Source: Streptacidiphilus sp. 4-A2 (GTDB taxonomy: Bacteria > Actinomycetota > Actinomycetes > Streptomycetales > Streptomycetaceae). Taken from it: a DNA stretch of 64,000 bases. Of this stretch, positions 46,882 through 59,245 are shown piece after piece; position 1 is the first letter of the stretch; every line of letters begins with the position of its first letter. Made by a program: the position numbers and the translations under genes. Location of the stretch: the NCBI GenBank assembly GCA_014284505.1, contig JAAFYY010000001.1, forward strand, positions 5,022,001 to 5,086,000. Reading direction: 5' to 3'. The notes under the pieces were generated by a model, which was not told the origin of the DNA, searched no databases, and saw only the letters and a program-made list of their open reading frames with translations.

Positions 46882-47977
46882 GTGAGCCTGACCGGCAGCG
46901 CCTTCTTCTACCTGCTGATCGTGGCGACCGTACTCGCGGTGATCGGGACCCTGGTGCTGTGGGCACGGCTCCCGGGGCCGAGCCCGCTGCGCTGGTTCTC
47001 CCGGCTGGTGATGATCGCGATCTGCCAGGTCACCGCGATCGCGGTGGTCGCGGTCTGGATCAACAACAGCTACGGGCTGTACTCCTCCTGGAACGACCTG
47101 CTCGGCGATGACAACGGCAGCGTGACCGCCGCCATGCCCGGCCCCCCGGCCAACCGCGCGGTGTTCACCCAGGCCAGCGATGGGATCCTGGAGACCTACT
47201 TCCGCGGCAAGTACTCCAAGCTCTCGGGCGAGGTGCTGGTGTGGACCCCGCCGCAGTACGACCAGCCGCAGTACAAGAACTTCCGCTTCCCGGTGATGGT
47301 GCTGCTGCACGGGGTGCCCGGCTCGCCCAGCTCCTGGGTCGAGGGCGGCAACCTGCCCAACTCGATCGCCCAGCTGATGGCCTCCGGCGCGGTCAAGCCG
47401 GCGATCGTGGTGATCCCGGTGATCGACCCGGGCGGCATCGACACGGACTGCAGCGACACCCCCCCGCAAGAACGCCACCTGGCTCGCCAAGGACGTCCCG
47501 GACCTGGTCAACGCCCAGTTCCGGACCCTGACCGAGGCCAAGGCCTGGGGCATCATCGGCTTCTCCACCGGCGGCCTGTGCTCGGCGAAGCTGGCGATGC
47601 AGTACCCCAACACCTTCGCCTCCGCGGTGTCCATGGACCCGGACCCGTTCAGCGGCGACCCCTCGGTGCTGGCCGATCCGACCCTGCGCAAGCTCAACAG
47701 CCCGATCTGGCTGGCCAGGCAGAAGCCCGACGTGTCGCTCTTCGCGGCCACCAGCGCACAGGACCGGTTCAGCCCGGTGTCCAACATCACCGCGTTGCAG
47801 CAGGCGGTGCAGTGGCCGACCACCATGGCCCCGCCGCTGGTCCTGGCCGAGGGCGGGCACAACTGGGGCACCTGGCAGCGGATGTTCCCGACCGTCTTCC
47901 CGTGGCTCAGCGACCATCTGGACGACGCCCGGGTGGTCGCCGGAACGACGAAGACCACCACCAAGATCGGCCGCTGA
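46882..47977 (+). CDS. Membrane-anchored esterase (esterase D/mycolyltransferase-like fold), one frameshift
   Basis: About 365 residues. Two membrane segments open the protein (AFFYLLIVATVLAVIGTLVL and VMIAICQVTAIAVVAVWI), then an alpha/beta hydrolase domain: PVMVLLHGVPGSPSSWVEG, the nucleophile in GIIGFSTGGLCSAKLAM, Asp in TSAQDRFSPV and His in AEGGHNWGTWQ. It resembles antigen-85/esterase D proteins. A break near 47,462 lies in a C-run (one C extra or two missing) between CSDTP and RKNATWLAKD. GTG start at 46882. Confidence 0.8.
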
Positions 47978-47981
47978 CAGC

Positions 47982-48016
47982 GCGGAGGCCGGCGCCCGCC
48001 GGGCACCGGCCTCCGC
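47982..48016 (+). terminator. Esterase terminator
   Basis: GCGGAGGCCGG (47982-47992) pairs perfectly with 48006-48016, 5 bases after the stop. Confidence 0.8.
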
Positions 48017-48059
48017 ACCTGCTCAGTGACTGCTCCACACCTGCTCAGTGACTGCTCCG
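48016..48059. repeat. 22-bp tandem repeat x2
   Basis: CACCTGCTCAGTGACTGCTC occurs at 48016 and 48038 (22-base period), followed by further GCTGCTCAGCGG copies (48085-48132) up to the PAC2 gene end. Confidence 0.85.
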
Positions 48060-48137
48060 CGGCTGCCCAGCGGCACGCAGACGCTGCTCAGCGGCGCTCC
48101 TCGGGACTGCCCGGCGGCGCTGCTCAGCGGCCGGCCG

Positions 48138-49106
48138 TCAGGCGTCGGGGCCGTCGCCCTGCTCGGCCAGGAACTCCTCGAAGGCCCGGCCCAGCTCGTC
48201 CGCGGACGGCAGATCGGTCGGCTCGGCCAGCAGGTTCTCCCGGTTGGCCGCACCCGCCACCGCGTCGTACTGCTGCTCCAGGCCGGCCACGGCGCTGCGC
48301 AGTTCGCCGTCGCCCTCGGCGATCTGCTGGTCGACGTCGGCGCGCACCTCGTCCTGCCGGGCCCGCATCGCCGCCCCGGGCAGCACCAGCCCGGTCGCCG
48401 CCTGCACGGCCTCCAGCACGGCCACTGCGGCCTGCGGATAGGCGGTCCGCGCCAGGTAGTGCGGGACATGCGCGGCGAAACCGAGCACGTCGTGCCCGGC
48501 CTCGGCCAGCCGGAACTCCAGCATCGCCGCGACGCTCGCCGGGACCTGCACCTTCTCGAACCAGCGCGGGTACAGCCCGATCAGGTCCTCGCGGCTGCCG
48601 TGCGGGGTCAGCCCCACCGGCCGGGTGTGCGGGACGCCCATCGGGATGCCGTGGAAGTTGACCGCCAGCCGCACCCCGAAGCGCTCCACCAGCTGCCCCA
48701 CGGCAGCCGCGAAGCGCTCCCACTCGACGTCCGGCTCCGGGCCGCTCAGCAGTAGGAACGGCGCACCGACCGCGTCGTGCAGCAGGTACAGGTCGATCGC
48801 CGGGGCGTCGTAGGAGGCCCAGCGGTCGCGGTCGAAGACCATGGTCGGGCGGCGGGCCCGGTAGTCGACCAGCCGGTCGGCGTCGAACCTGGCCAGCAGC
48901 ACCCGGCCGTCGTCCTCCAGCAGGTGGGAGACCACCTGGGCGCCCGTGTCACCGGCGTCCATGAAGCCCTCGAAGAAGTGCAGCAGCACCGGACCGGCCG
49001 CACCCGTGCTGCCGCCCGTGCTCCCGCCCTGGCCGAAGGCGGCCTCGACGGCAGCCAGGGCCTGCGGCTCGAATGCGTAAAGCGCCTGCGGATCCAGCAC
49101 GGTCAA
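48138..49106 (-). CDS. PAC2-family (proteasome assembly chaperone-like) protein
   Basis: 322 residues. Blocks typical of actinobacterial PAC2 proteins: VLLHFFEGFMDAGDTGAQVV, RPTMVFDRDRW, LYLLHDAVGAPFLLLSGPEP, VNFHGIPMGVPHTRPVGLT and GFAAHVPHYLARTAYPQAAV. TTG 49106 has GGGAG 6 bases upstream; TTG 49112 and GTG 49100 are alternatives. PAC2-fold proteins are thought to act as assembly factors or ATP-grasp-ligase partners; specific function unknown. Confidence 0.85.
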   Translation of the reverse strand: MTVLDPQALYAFEPQALAAVEAAFGQGGSTGGSTGAAGPVLLHFFEGFMDAGDTGAQVVSHLLEDDGRVLLARFDADRLVDYRARRPTMVFDRDRWASYDAPAIDLYLLHDAVGAPFLLLSGPEPDVEWERFAAAVGQLVERFGVRLAVNFHGIPMGVPHTRPVGLTPHGSREDLIGLYPRWFEKVQVPASVAAMLEFRLAEAGHDVLGFAAHVPHYLARTAYPQAAVAVLEAVQAATGLVLPGAAMRARQDEVRADVDQQIAEGDGELRSAVAGLEQQYDAVAGAANRENLLAEPTDLPSADELGRAFEEFLAEQGDGPDA

Positions 49107-49112
49107 ACCCAA

Positions 49113-49511
49113 TCTCCCGAGGTCCGCATCCCCTCTTCGGGCGGACTCCTACCCTGGAACACAGCATCCCGACCAGCGGTTCATTCCCGGACCCGGGAGC
49201 CCTCCACCCCCACGGACACTCCCGGGCGCGGCGCGGGATGACTTACTCCCGCGCTGCGGGTATGGTCCTCTCGCTGCCCATCGCTGCCGTCAGCAGACCA
49301 TGGCACAGTTCTACTCTCGCACGTCCCCACGCATCGCACCTTGCCTTCACCTGGCCGCCCGCTGTCATTCGCGCTCTCGTTCCTTCTTCGGCCATCTTCC
49401 GGACACAAACTGTCCCCTCGCTCCCTGCGCCGCCTCGGCTGACGCGCTCCGTCGCCGTTCCCGGAACCGCTGGGCGCACCCTCCTGTCCCGACCGCTGAA
49501 GGATCAGGCCC
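49113..49511. other. Divergent region between PAC2 and GNAT genes
   Basis: 399 bases, rather pyrimidine-rich on the plus strand (for example CGTTCCTTCTTCGG). No gene supported and no clear promoter boxes. Confidence 0.5.
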
Positions 49512-50197
49512 GTGCCCGAATCCGTCTTCCTCCACGGCCGCACCGTGCGGCTGGAGCCCCTCGCGGAGCGCCACATCGAGGCGCTGGCAGCCGCGTCCGC
49601 CGAGGACCGCAGCAGCTATACGTTCACCCCCGTCCCGCACGGTGCGGAAGCCACCGCCCAGTACGTCGCGGACGCCCTGGCCGCGCAACGGGCCGGGCGT
49701 GCCCTGCCCTTCGCCACGGTCAGAGCGAGCGACGGCCTGGTCGTCGGCTCGACCCGGTTCTGCGAACTGGACTACTGGCAGGGCCCGGTGATCTGGCCGC
49801 CGGCCCCGCGCGGCCCGGTCGGCGATCCGCTGACAGCGGTCCCGGACGCGGTCGAGATCGGCGCCACCTGGCTGTCGCCGGCGGCCCAGGGCACCGGGAT
49901 CAACACCGAGGCGAAGCTGCTCATGCTGCGGCATGCCTTCGGCACCTGGGGCGTGCGCCGGGTGTCGATGCGTGCCGACGCCCGCAACAGCCGCTCACGG
50001 GCCGCGATCGAGGGCCTGGGCGCGATGCTGGACGGCGTCCACCGGGCGCACACCGCGGCCTCGACGGCCTGGTCCGGGGCACGGCCTTCTACTCGATCCT
50101 GGACGAGGAGTGGCCTGCCGCCCGCGCCCGGCTGGAGCAGCGGGTGCACGCGGCACCGAGCCGGGTCACCGAGCTGCGCCCGCTGATCTCCGCCTGA
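49512..50197 (+). CDS. GNAT-family N-acetyltransferase (RimJ/RimL-like), one frameshift
   Basis: About 228 residues from GTG 49512 (GAAGGAT upstream). ESVFLHGRTVRLEPLAERH, VEIGATWLSPAAQGTGINTE (acetyl-CoA loop) and RVSMRADARNSRSRAAIEGL are typical of the RimL-like branch. A break near 50,055 interrupts RAHTAGLDGLVRGTAFYSIL; one G is missing. The substrate (protein N-terminus or small molecule) is unknown. Confidence 0.85.
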
Positions 50198-50262
50198 GCA
50201 TTCCCGCCCGAGCATCCCCGCCGGGCCTGGCAGCTGCCCGGGCGGGCCGGTCCGGGGACGCG

Positions 50263-50314
50263 AAAGAGCCGGGGCGGTGGAACGGACGCATTGTCCGTTC
50301 CACCGCCCGGCTTT
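50263..50314. terminator. Long hairpin terminator between convergent GNAT and ppdK
   Basis: A stem of about 22 bp with one bulged G and a GCATT loop, ending in TTT on the plus strand. Confidence 0.82.
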
Positions 50315-50475
50315 GGTACACGGCGGCTACTCTGCGCCGAGCTCCGCCGCGTCCTGGTGCGGGCAGCTCCCCCTCCGCTCCCGTCCTCGCTGGGGGACAG
50401 GTCGCGCGGAGGGGGTTCCCCACGCTGACAACCGGGTGAGGGTCGCCCTGGGCAAGGGCCCCCGGTGAGGGAGTG

Positions 50476-53181
<2,706 letters not shown>

Positions 53182-53357
53182 GGTTTCGGTCTCCTGCCGC
53201 ACGGTTGCCCTGACGCCGGAGAACATACCCAGATCAAAGGCGGTTCAGCTCACCCAATCGTCCGTCGATGCCCTGTACCCATCGGTAACCCGATAGATCG
53301 AAAGCGTCTGATCGGAGTTCGCCTGTGAAATCAAAATCGTCTGGTTGACGCTAGACA

Positions 53358-53376
53358 GCGTTCACTAGGTGAACGC
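53358..53376. promoter_or_regulatory. Candidate operator GCGTTCAC-TAG-GTGAACGC
   Basis: A perfect 8-bp inverted repeat with a 3-base spacer, 177 bases upstream of ppdK and downstream of a TTGACG (53345-53350). The spacing suits a dimeric repressor or activator; the regulator is unknown. Confidence 0.4.
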
Positions 53377-53749
53377 AGTGAAACCACAAGATCATAGGAT
53401 CATGACAATCCGCATCTGATCCGTGGCGTTCGGGTTACCTTGGGTTGATGACCTGCACAAAGATCCAGCCGTATGGCGTGTGCACGTTAGGAAGCCGATC
53501 CACTCCCCGGCCACCCGGCAGTTTCATGTCCGTCTGACGCAAAGTAGCCGTCAATGTGGCCAGGGTCACGTGCCGCGACGGGGGCCACTGGGCCGTCCGG
53601 CGTAGGAATCCTCAGCCTCGACGGCCCCTGGCGTCCGCGTTCCGGCTGCGTTCGGAGTGCGTTCAGCCCCGCTTCGGGCAGGCGTCGGCCCCGCGTCGGC
53701 GTCACGTCGTCATCACGTGGTGTGGCGTTCGGCCGGGATTCCGGTGGGG

Positions 53750-53804
53750 TTCGGGCGGAGTTCGGGCGGGGTTCGGGCGGGGTTCGGGCGGGGTTCGAGT
53801 GGGG
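53750..53804. repeat. 11-bp G-rich tandem repeat x5
   Basis: TTCGGGCGGGG units with an 11-base period: three near-identical copies flanked by two variants. Runs of G could form quadruplexes on the plus strand. Confidence 0.88.
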
Positions 53805-53883
53805 TCGGGTCGGGTGGGGTGCGGGTCGGGTTCGGTTTCGGGTGGGTTCGGCCGCACGGGCCGGCGGCAGCCGGGTGCAACGG

Positions 53884-53918
53884 CGCGACGCCCGGCCGTG
53901 GCCCGGCCGGGCGTCGCG
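53884..53918 (-). terminator. dus terminator
   Basis: CGCGACGCCCGGCC (53884-53897) pairs perfectly with 53905-53918 around a 7-base loop, downstream of the dus stop. Confidence 0.82.
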
Positions 53919-53983
53919 AGTGCAGTGCGGTGGGGTGCGGTGCGGTGCGGTCGGGTGCAGTGGGGTGGGGTGCAGTGCGGGTG

Positions 53984-55145
53984 TCAGCCGCCGGAGGTGT
54001 CCTGCTCGGCCTCGGCGTCGGGGACGGCGCAGTCGTACGGGTCGTCCAGCCAGCCCTCCGGCAGCACCACCCGGTGCGCGCCGGAGGTGCGGCCGCGCGG
54101 GCCGTCCGCGCTCTGCGGCCAGGACTGCTCCTGGTCGACCTGCGCCAGCAGCTCGGTCAGCTCGGTCAGGCCGGAGGCCAGGCCCAGCGCGCGGCGCAGC
54201 TCCGAACCCACCGAGAAGCCCTTGGTGTACCAGGGGACGTGCTTGCGGAAGTCCACCACGCCGTGCCGCTCGTCGCCGATCCACTCGCCCAGCAGCTGCG
54301 CGTGGCGCACCATCACGCCCGCGACATAGGGGAACGAGGGGCGCGTACTGGGTGTCGCCCTCGAAGACCGACACCAGCTCCTTGAACAGCCACGGGCGGC
54401 CCAGGCAGCCCCGGCCGACGACCACGCCGTCGCACCCGGTCTCGCGGACCATCCGGACCGCGTCGTCGGCCGACCAGATGTCGCCGTTGCCCAGCACCGG
54501 GACCTCCGCCGGCACGGCCTCGCGCAGCCGGGCGATGGCCGACCAGTCGGCGGTGCCGCTGTAGTGCTGGATCGCGGTGCGGCCGTGCAGCGCGATGGCG
54601 GCCACGCCCTCCTCCGCGCCGATCCGGCCGGCGTCCAGGTAGGTCATGTGGTCGTCGTCGATGCCCTTGCGCATCTTCATGGTGACCGGCAGGTCGCCCG
54701 CCCCGGCGACGGCCTCGCGCAGGATCTGCCGGAGCAGGTTGCGCTTGTACGGCAGCGCCGAACCGCCGCCCCGGCGGGTGACCTTGGGCACCGGGCAGCC
54801 GAAGTTCAGGTCGATGTGGTCGGCCAGGCCCTCGTCCGCGATCATGCGGGCCGCGCGGCCGACAATGCCCGGATCCACCCCGAAGAGCTGGATCGAGCGC
54901 GGCTGCTCGGACGGGTCGAAGCGGATCAGCCGCATGGTCTTCTGGTCCCGCTCGACCAGCGCCCGGGTGGTGATCATCTCGGAGACGAACAGGCCCTTGC
55001 CGCCGCTCTGCTCCCGGCACAGGCTGCGGAAGGGGGCGTTGGTGATCCCGGCCATGGGCGCGAGCACGACCGGCGGCCACACCTCGATCCGCTCCCCCAG
55101 GCGCAGGGGGGCGGTCACGGCGGGGGCTTCGGCGATCGTGGTCAT
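53984..55145 (-). CDS. dus: tRNA-dihydrouridine synthase, one frameshift
   Basis: About 386 residues. FMN-barrel marks: PVVLAPMAGITNAPFRSLCR, LFVSEMITTRALVE, IQLFGVDP, DLNFGCPVPKVTRRGGGSAL (catalytic Cys), MKMRKGIDDDHMTY, ALHGRTAIQHYSGTADW, VLGNGDIW and GVVVGRGCLGRPWLF. The C-terminal domain (VMVRHAQLLGEWIGDERHG) follows a break near 54,340 in a C-run. It reduces uridines in tRNA using NADPH. DusB-like assignment is by similarity of order only. Confidence 0.92.
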
Positions 55146-55244
55146 TCGGCTACTTCCCGTTCCGGGGGCGCATGGGTCGGCCCCTCATTGTCCCATCCGG
55201 CCGCGGTCCACTCCGCCGGGCCGGCCGCGGTGCGCGGTGGCGGA

Positions 55245-56170
55245 TCAGGCGTGCGCGGCCTGGAGCTGCTGCTCCGCCCGCTCCTGCTCCTCGATCTCCA
55301 GCGCGATGGCGTGCAGCCGGTCCACCCGCTCGCGGGTCTCGTCGTCGGCGGGGTGTAGGTGACCAGCCTGGTGCCCAGCCGGGGGCCCAGCCACAGGTTG
55401 GTGAACTCGAAGTGCAGCAGGCCGACATACGGATTGCGGAAACGCTTCTCCCCGTGCGAGGTCAGCCCGACCTCGTGCCGCTGCCACTGCTCGTCGAACT
55501 CCGGCGAGGCCAGCCGCAGTCGCTTGAGCAGCGCCTTCCAGCCCGGTTCGGCGACATGGTCGGCCATCGCGCCGCGGAACTTGGCGACCAGGGAGGCGGT
55601 GGCCGCCTCGTAGTCCACCAGCCCCTCCTTCCACCTCGGGTCGGTGAAGGCCAGCCACAGGAAGTTCCGGTCCTCGGCGGGGACCGTGTCCAGGTCGGTG
55701 ATCAGGTGACGGTAGGTGCGGTTGTACGCCAGGACGTCGCAGCGGATGTTGGCCGCGACCGCGGGGCAGCGGCTCCAGGCCCTGCATGATCGCCGTCACC
55801 GCCGGGGTGATCGTGGGGCAGGTCGCGATCGGCGCCGGATCCTGGCTCTCGGCGAGCGAGAACAGATGGGCACGCTCGTTGGGGTCCAGCAGCAAGGCGC
55901 GCGCGATGGCGTCCAGCACCTGCACCGACACCTGGATGTCCCGGGACTGCTCCAGCCAGGTGTACCAGGTGACGCCGACAGCGGCGAGCTGCGCCACCTC
56001 CTCCCGGCGCAGCCCCGGCGTGCGGCGGCGGCCGCCGGGGGCAGGCCAACCTGCTCGGGGGCGATGCGCTCCCGGCGGCTGCGCAGAAAAGCGGCCAGCT
56101 CCCGGCGGCGGATCTCGTCGGAGTCGGCGGCGGAATGGACCAGCGCGAGCGGGGCGGCTGCGGTACTCAT
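55245..56170 (-). CDS. XRE-type regulator with MmyB-like ligand-binding domain, three frameshifts
   Basis: About 310 residues from ATG 56170. N-terminal helix-turn-helix: LAAFLRSRRERIAPEQVGLP, then RTPGLRREEVAQLAAVGVTW and YTWLEQSRDIQVSVQVLDA. The MmyB-like domain has TPAVTAIMQGLEPLPAVAAN, FRGAMADHVAEPGWKALLKR, WQRHEVGLTSHGEKRFRNP and LLHFEFTNLWLGP. Breaks lie near 56,038, 55,755 and 55,353. MmyB-type proteins often control adjacent transport or oxidoreductase genes; here the divergent MFS pump is the likely target. Confidence 0.85.
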
Positions 56171-56200
56171 GTCTGCCAGGATGCCTCATCGCGCATCCCC

Positions 56201-56229
56201 TTGCCAGGTACTCCCGATAACAGGATAAC
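56201..56229 (+). promoter_or_regulatory. Promoter of the MFS gene
   Basis: TTGCCA (56201-56206) and GATAAC (56224-56229) with a 17-base spacer, reading toward the transporter. Confidence 0.55.
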
Positions 56230-56235
56230 CAGACA

Positions 56236-56245
56236 CTGGTACCAG
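56236..56245. promoter_or_regulatory. Candidate operator CTGGTACCAG at the MFS start site
   Basis: A 10-bp perfect palindrome at the expected transcription start of the MFS promoter. Suits a repressor site for the divergent XRE protein. Confidence 0.4.
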
Positions 56246-56312
56246 GCTAAGGAGAGGTGGATCGTAGAACCCGTGACCACTAGCCCGCATTCAGCAGCCA
56301 GCGTCCTGCCAC

Positions 56313-57792
56313 GTGTCCGCAGGCCGGCCGGGGACGAAGCCCCGGCCGCCCGGCAGAACGGCGGCACGGACCCCGCAACCAGCGGCCCGCCCCGCAGGGC
56401 CCCCTGCCCAGCAGCCCAGGCTCAGCACCCTCGGGCTGATCACCGTCCTGCTCGGCGCCTTCCTGCCGATGCTGGACTTCTTCATCGTCAATGTCGCGCT
56501 GCCGACCATCGACCGCGACCTCACCGCCGGACCGGCCACCCTGGAACTGTTCGTGGCCGGCTACGGCATCGCCTACGCGGTGCTGCTGGTCCTCGGCGGA
56601 CGGCTCGGCGACCTGTTCGGACGCAGGCGGCTGTTCATCGCCGGCGCCATCGCCTTCCGAGCCTGACCTCGCTGGCCTGCGGCCTGGCCCCGACCGCGCT
56701 GGCGCTGGTCGGCGCCCGGGTCGCGCAGGGCGCGGCGGCGGCGCTGATGCTGCCGCAGGCGCTGGCCACCATCCAGTCCGCGACCCAGGGCGAGCGCAAG
56801 GCCCGCGCCATGGGCATCTACGGCGCGGTCGGCGGGATCTCCGTCGTCATCGGCCAGGTGCTGGGCGGCGTGCTGCTCTCCGCCAACCTGTTCGGCACCG
56901 GCTGGCGGCTGATCTTCCTGGTGAACGTCCCGGTCGCGGCGGTCGCGGTGCTGCTGGCGCTGCGCTCGGTGCCGGAGACCCGCTCGGCCAACCCGGCGCG
57001 GGTGGACCTGCCCGGCACCGCGCTGCTGGCCGCGGCGCTGCTGTCGCTGCTGGTCCCGCTGATGGAGGGCCGCGCGGCTGGCCCTGGTGGACCTGGACCC
57101 TGCTGGCACTGTTCCCGGTGCTGGTGGCGGCGTTCGTCCGGGTGGAGCGCCGGGCCGAGCGCTCCGGGGAGGTGCCGCTGATCCCGTTCTCGCTGCTGCG
57201 GATCCACGGGCTGCGTACCGGACTGACCATGGCTGTCCCCTTCTTCGCCGGGTTCGGCGGGTTCATGCTGGTCATGGCCGTCGCCCTGCAACAGGGGCTG
57301 GACGAGGGACCGATCGCCTCCGGCCTGGCCATGGTGCCGATGGCCGTGGGCTTCTTCGCCGCCTCGCTGGCCGGACCGCGGCTGCTGAACCGCTTCGGCA
57401 GCAAGGTGATCCGGACCGGGGCGATCATCCAGGCGGTGGGCCTGCTGGTGCTGACGCTGACGGTGTACAGCGACTGGCACGGGCTCAGCCCGCTGGTGCT
57501 GCTCCCCGGCATGGCGATCGCGGGCACCGGGCAGGGCCTGGTGATGCCGCCGCTGATCCGGCTGGTGCTGTCGGAGATCCCGACCGAGCGGGCCGGTGTG
57601 GGCGGCGGCATGCTGGCCACCACCCAGCAGTCCAGCCTGGCCCTGGGTGTCGCCACCCTGGGCACCCTGTTCCTGACCCTCGCGCCCAGCCATGGCATGC
57701 ACGAGGCGCTGACCGTGGTGCTGGCGCTGCAACTGGTGCTCACCCTGGGTGTGACCGTGCTCTCCACCCGGCTGCCGAGCCGGGTCGGGTAA
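56313..57792 (+). CDS. DHA2-type MFS multidrug efflux transporter, two frameshifts
   Basis: About 493 residues with up to 14 membrane helices. Motifs: LGAFLPMLDFFIVNVALPTI (DHA2 motif D1), GGRLGDLFGRRRLFIAG (motif A), ARVAQGAAAALMLPQALATI, GPRLLNRFGSKVIRTGAII and GTGQGLVMPPLIRLVLSEIP. Breaks near 56,659 and 57,080 are one-base losses. GTG 56313 begins the frame that reaches helix 1; GTG 56273 in another frame also looks codon-biased, so the start is uncertain. Drug or metabolite export, probably controlled by the divergent XRE gene. Confidence 0.87.
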
Positions 57793-57810
57793 CCGGGCGG
57801 GCGAAAGGTC

Positions 57811-57871
57811 ACCGAAGAACCACGGCACCGAAGAACCACCGCGCTGGAGAAGCACCGCGCTGGAGAAGCAC
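57811..57871. repeat. Paired 15-16-bp direct repeats after the MFS gene
   Basis: Two copies of CACCGAAGAACCAC(G/C) followed by two copies of GCGCTGGAGAAGCACC, immediately before the terminator. Confidence 0.85.
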
Positions 57872-57906
57872 CGATCCCCCGCAGCCTGACCGGCTGCGGG
57901 GGATCG
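57872..57906. terminator. 15-bp perfect-stem bidirectional terminator
   Basis: CGATCCCCCGCAGCC (57872-57886) pairs with 57892-57906 around TGACC, between convergent MFS and oxygenase genes. Confidence 0.88.
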
Positions 57907-57950
57907 CTGTCATACATCGCTGTCCTACATCGCTGTCCTACATGGCTGAC
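57903..57950. repeat. 13-bp repeat x3
   Basis: ATCGCTGTC(A/C)TAC repeats three times with a partial fourth (ATGGCTGAC), between the terminator and the oxygenase stop. Confidence 0.85.
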
Positions 57951-57966
57951 GCGCGGGGCGCCGGGC

Positions 57967-58963
57967 TCAGCCCGGGAGCGAGCCGGCCAGGTCGGGGTGG
58001 TGCCTGCGGGCGACCTCGGGATGGGCCCGCAGCCAGCCCTTGAACGAGTTCCAGCCGTACTCCGCGAACAGCGGGTTGTCCGGGTCCTGGGTGACGCCGT
58101 CGGCCTGGCTCGCGTGCGGGAACGGCAGCGGGGCGATCCGGGCGTCCAGACGCGGGTTGTAGAAGAACGGGGCCGAGTAGCGCTCCCGGGCCCCGGGCGG
58201 GCTGATCACCCGGTGGTTGGTCGCCTTGAGGTAGCCGTCGGTCGCCACCTCCAGCAGCTCGCCCAGGTTGACCACGAACGCGCCGGGGATGTGCGGGACG
58301 TCCTGGAAGCGGCCGTCCGGGCCCTCGACCTGGAGCCCGCCCACGCCGTCGGTGAGCAGCAGGGTCAGGAAGCCGTAGTCCTTGTGCACACCCACGCCCT
58401 GGTCGTCGCCCTGCGGTGCGCGGCCGGGGTAGCGGATCAGCTTGAGGTTGGTGTGCGGGTGCCCGGCGAAGGCGTCGTCGTAGAAGTCCTCGGGGCGCCG
58501 ATGGCAGCCAGGACCTCGTGCAGCAGCCGGTGGGCGACGGCGCTGAGCCGGTCGATCCAGTCCAGGGCGACCGTGCGCAGTCCGGGCTGGGACTGCGGCC
58601 ACTGGTTGGGGCCCTCCAGCCACCAGTACCCGGGCTCCCCGGGCCGGGCCGGTGCGGGGGCAGCTCGGCGCCGATGTCCAGCTGGTCGCGCCAGTCCCGG
58701 GTGCCGCGGGTGAGCTCGTTGCCGGTGCGGGTGTAACCGCGGAAGTGCGGGGAGTTGAGGTTGTCGATCGACAGCCGGTCGGCCTCGGGCAGGGCGAAGA
58801 AGGTCCGCGCGGCGGTGAGCAGGGAGTCGGTCTGCTCGGCGGTCACGCCGTGGCCGGTGAGGTGGAAGAAGCCGACATCGCGGACCGCGCGGTGCAGGGC
58901 CTCACGGTCGATGTGGGAGAGGTCGATCAGGGGAAGCTGCGGGGACGAAAGCTGCTGGGACAT
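57967..58963 (-). CDS. 2-oxoglutarate/Fe(II) oxygenase, isopenicillin-N-synthase-like, two frameshifts
   Basis: About 332 residues. IPNS-type N-terminus LPLIDLSHIDREALHRAVRD, GFFHLTGHGV. The iron ligands are His and Asp in GVGVHKDYGFLTLL and His in KATNHRVISPPG, with R-x-S for the carboxylate. Breaks near 58,656 (CCCCCGCACC for CCCCCGGCACC) and 58,496 (CCCCGAGG for CCCCGGAGG) split LPPAPARPGEPGYWW and AAIGAPEDFYDDAF. Substrate unknown; no beta-lactam genes nearby. Confidence 0.87.
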
Positions 58964-59245
58964 GACGCGTCCTGGGGTGCGGCGCTGATGAGATGAGGGG
59001 GCCGGGGTCAGACGTCATCGCGACAGGACATGCTCGTCACCCGCATGAGATCGACATGGCGGCGGGAAACAAGGATGAGCATATGAGGAGATTACCTCGG
59101 ATCCATCGAGCGGAGCCAGGACTCGTCACGCCTTTCCCAGGCCCTGACCACCCCACGACCCGCCTTCCGTAACCCGCCCCGGCGTTGGATACCTCCGGTG
59201 AAAACCCGGGGGCGGATTGTCGGTGCCGGGTGCCAGGATGCGGGC

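Larger units (their letters stand above)
53182..53983. other. Large intergenic region between ppdK and dus
   Basis: About 800 bases without a gene. 53,230-53,480 is markedly AT-richer than the window and must hold the ppdK promoter and the palindrome at 53358-53376. From 53,700 on it is G-rich on the plus strand with the 11-bp repeats at 53750-53804, the dus terminator at 53884-53918 and a run of GTGCGGTGGGGTGCGG-like repeats (53,926-53,980). A frame open through the G-rich repeats has no protein similarity. Confidence 0.6.

Noticed and set aside
53740..53980. Possible CRISPR array in the repeated region
   Set aside because: Units of 6-11 bp directly abut with no unique spacers and no cas genes nearby.
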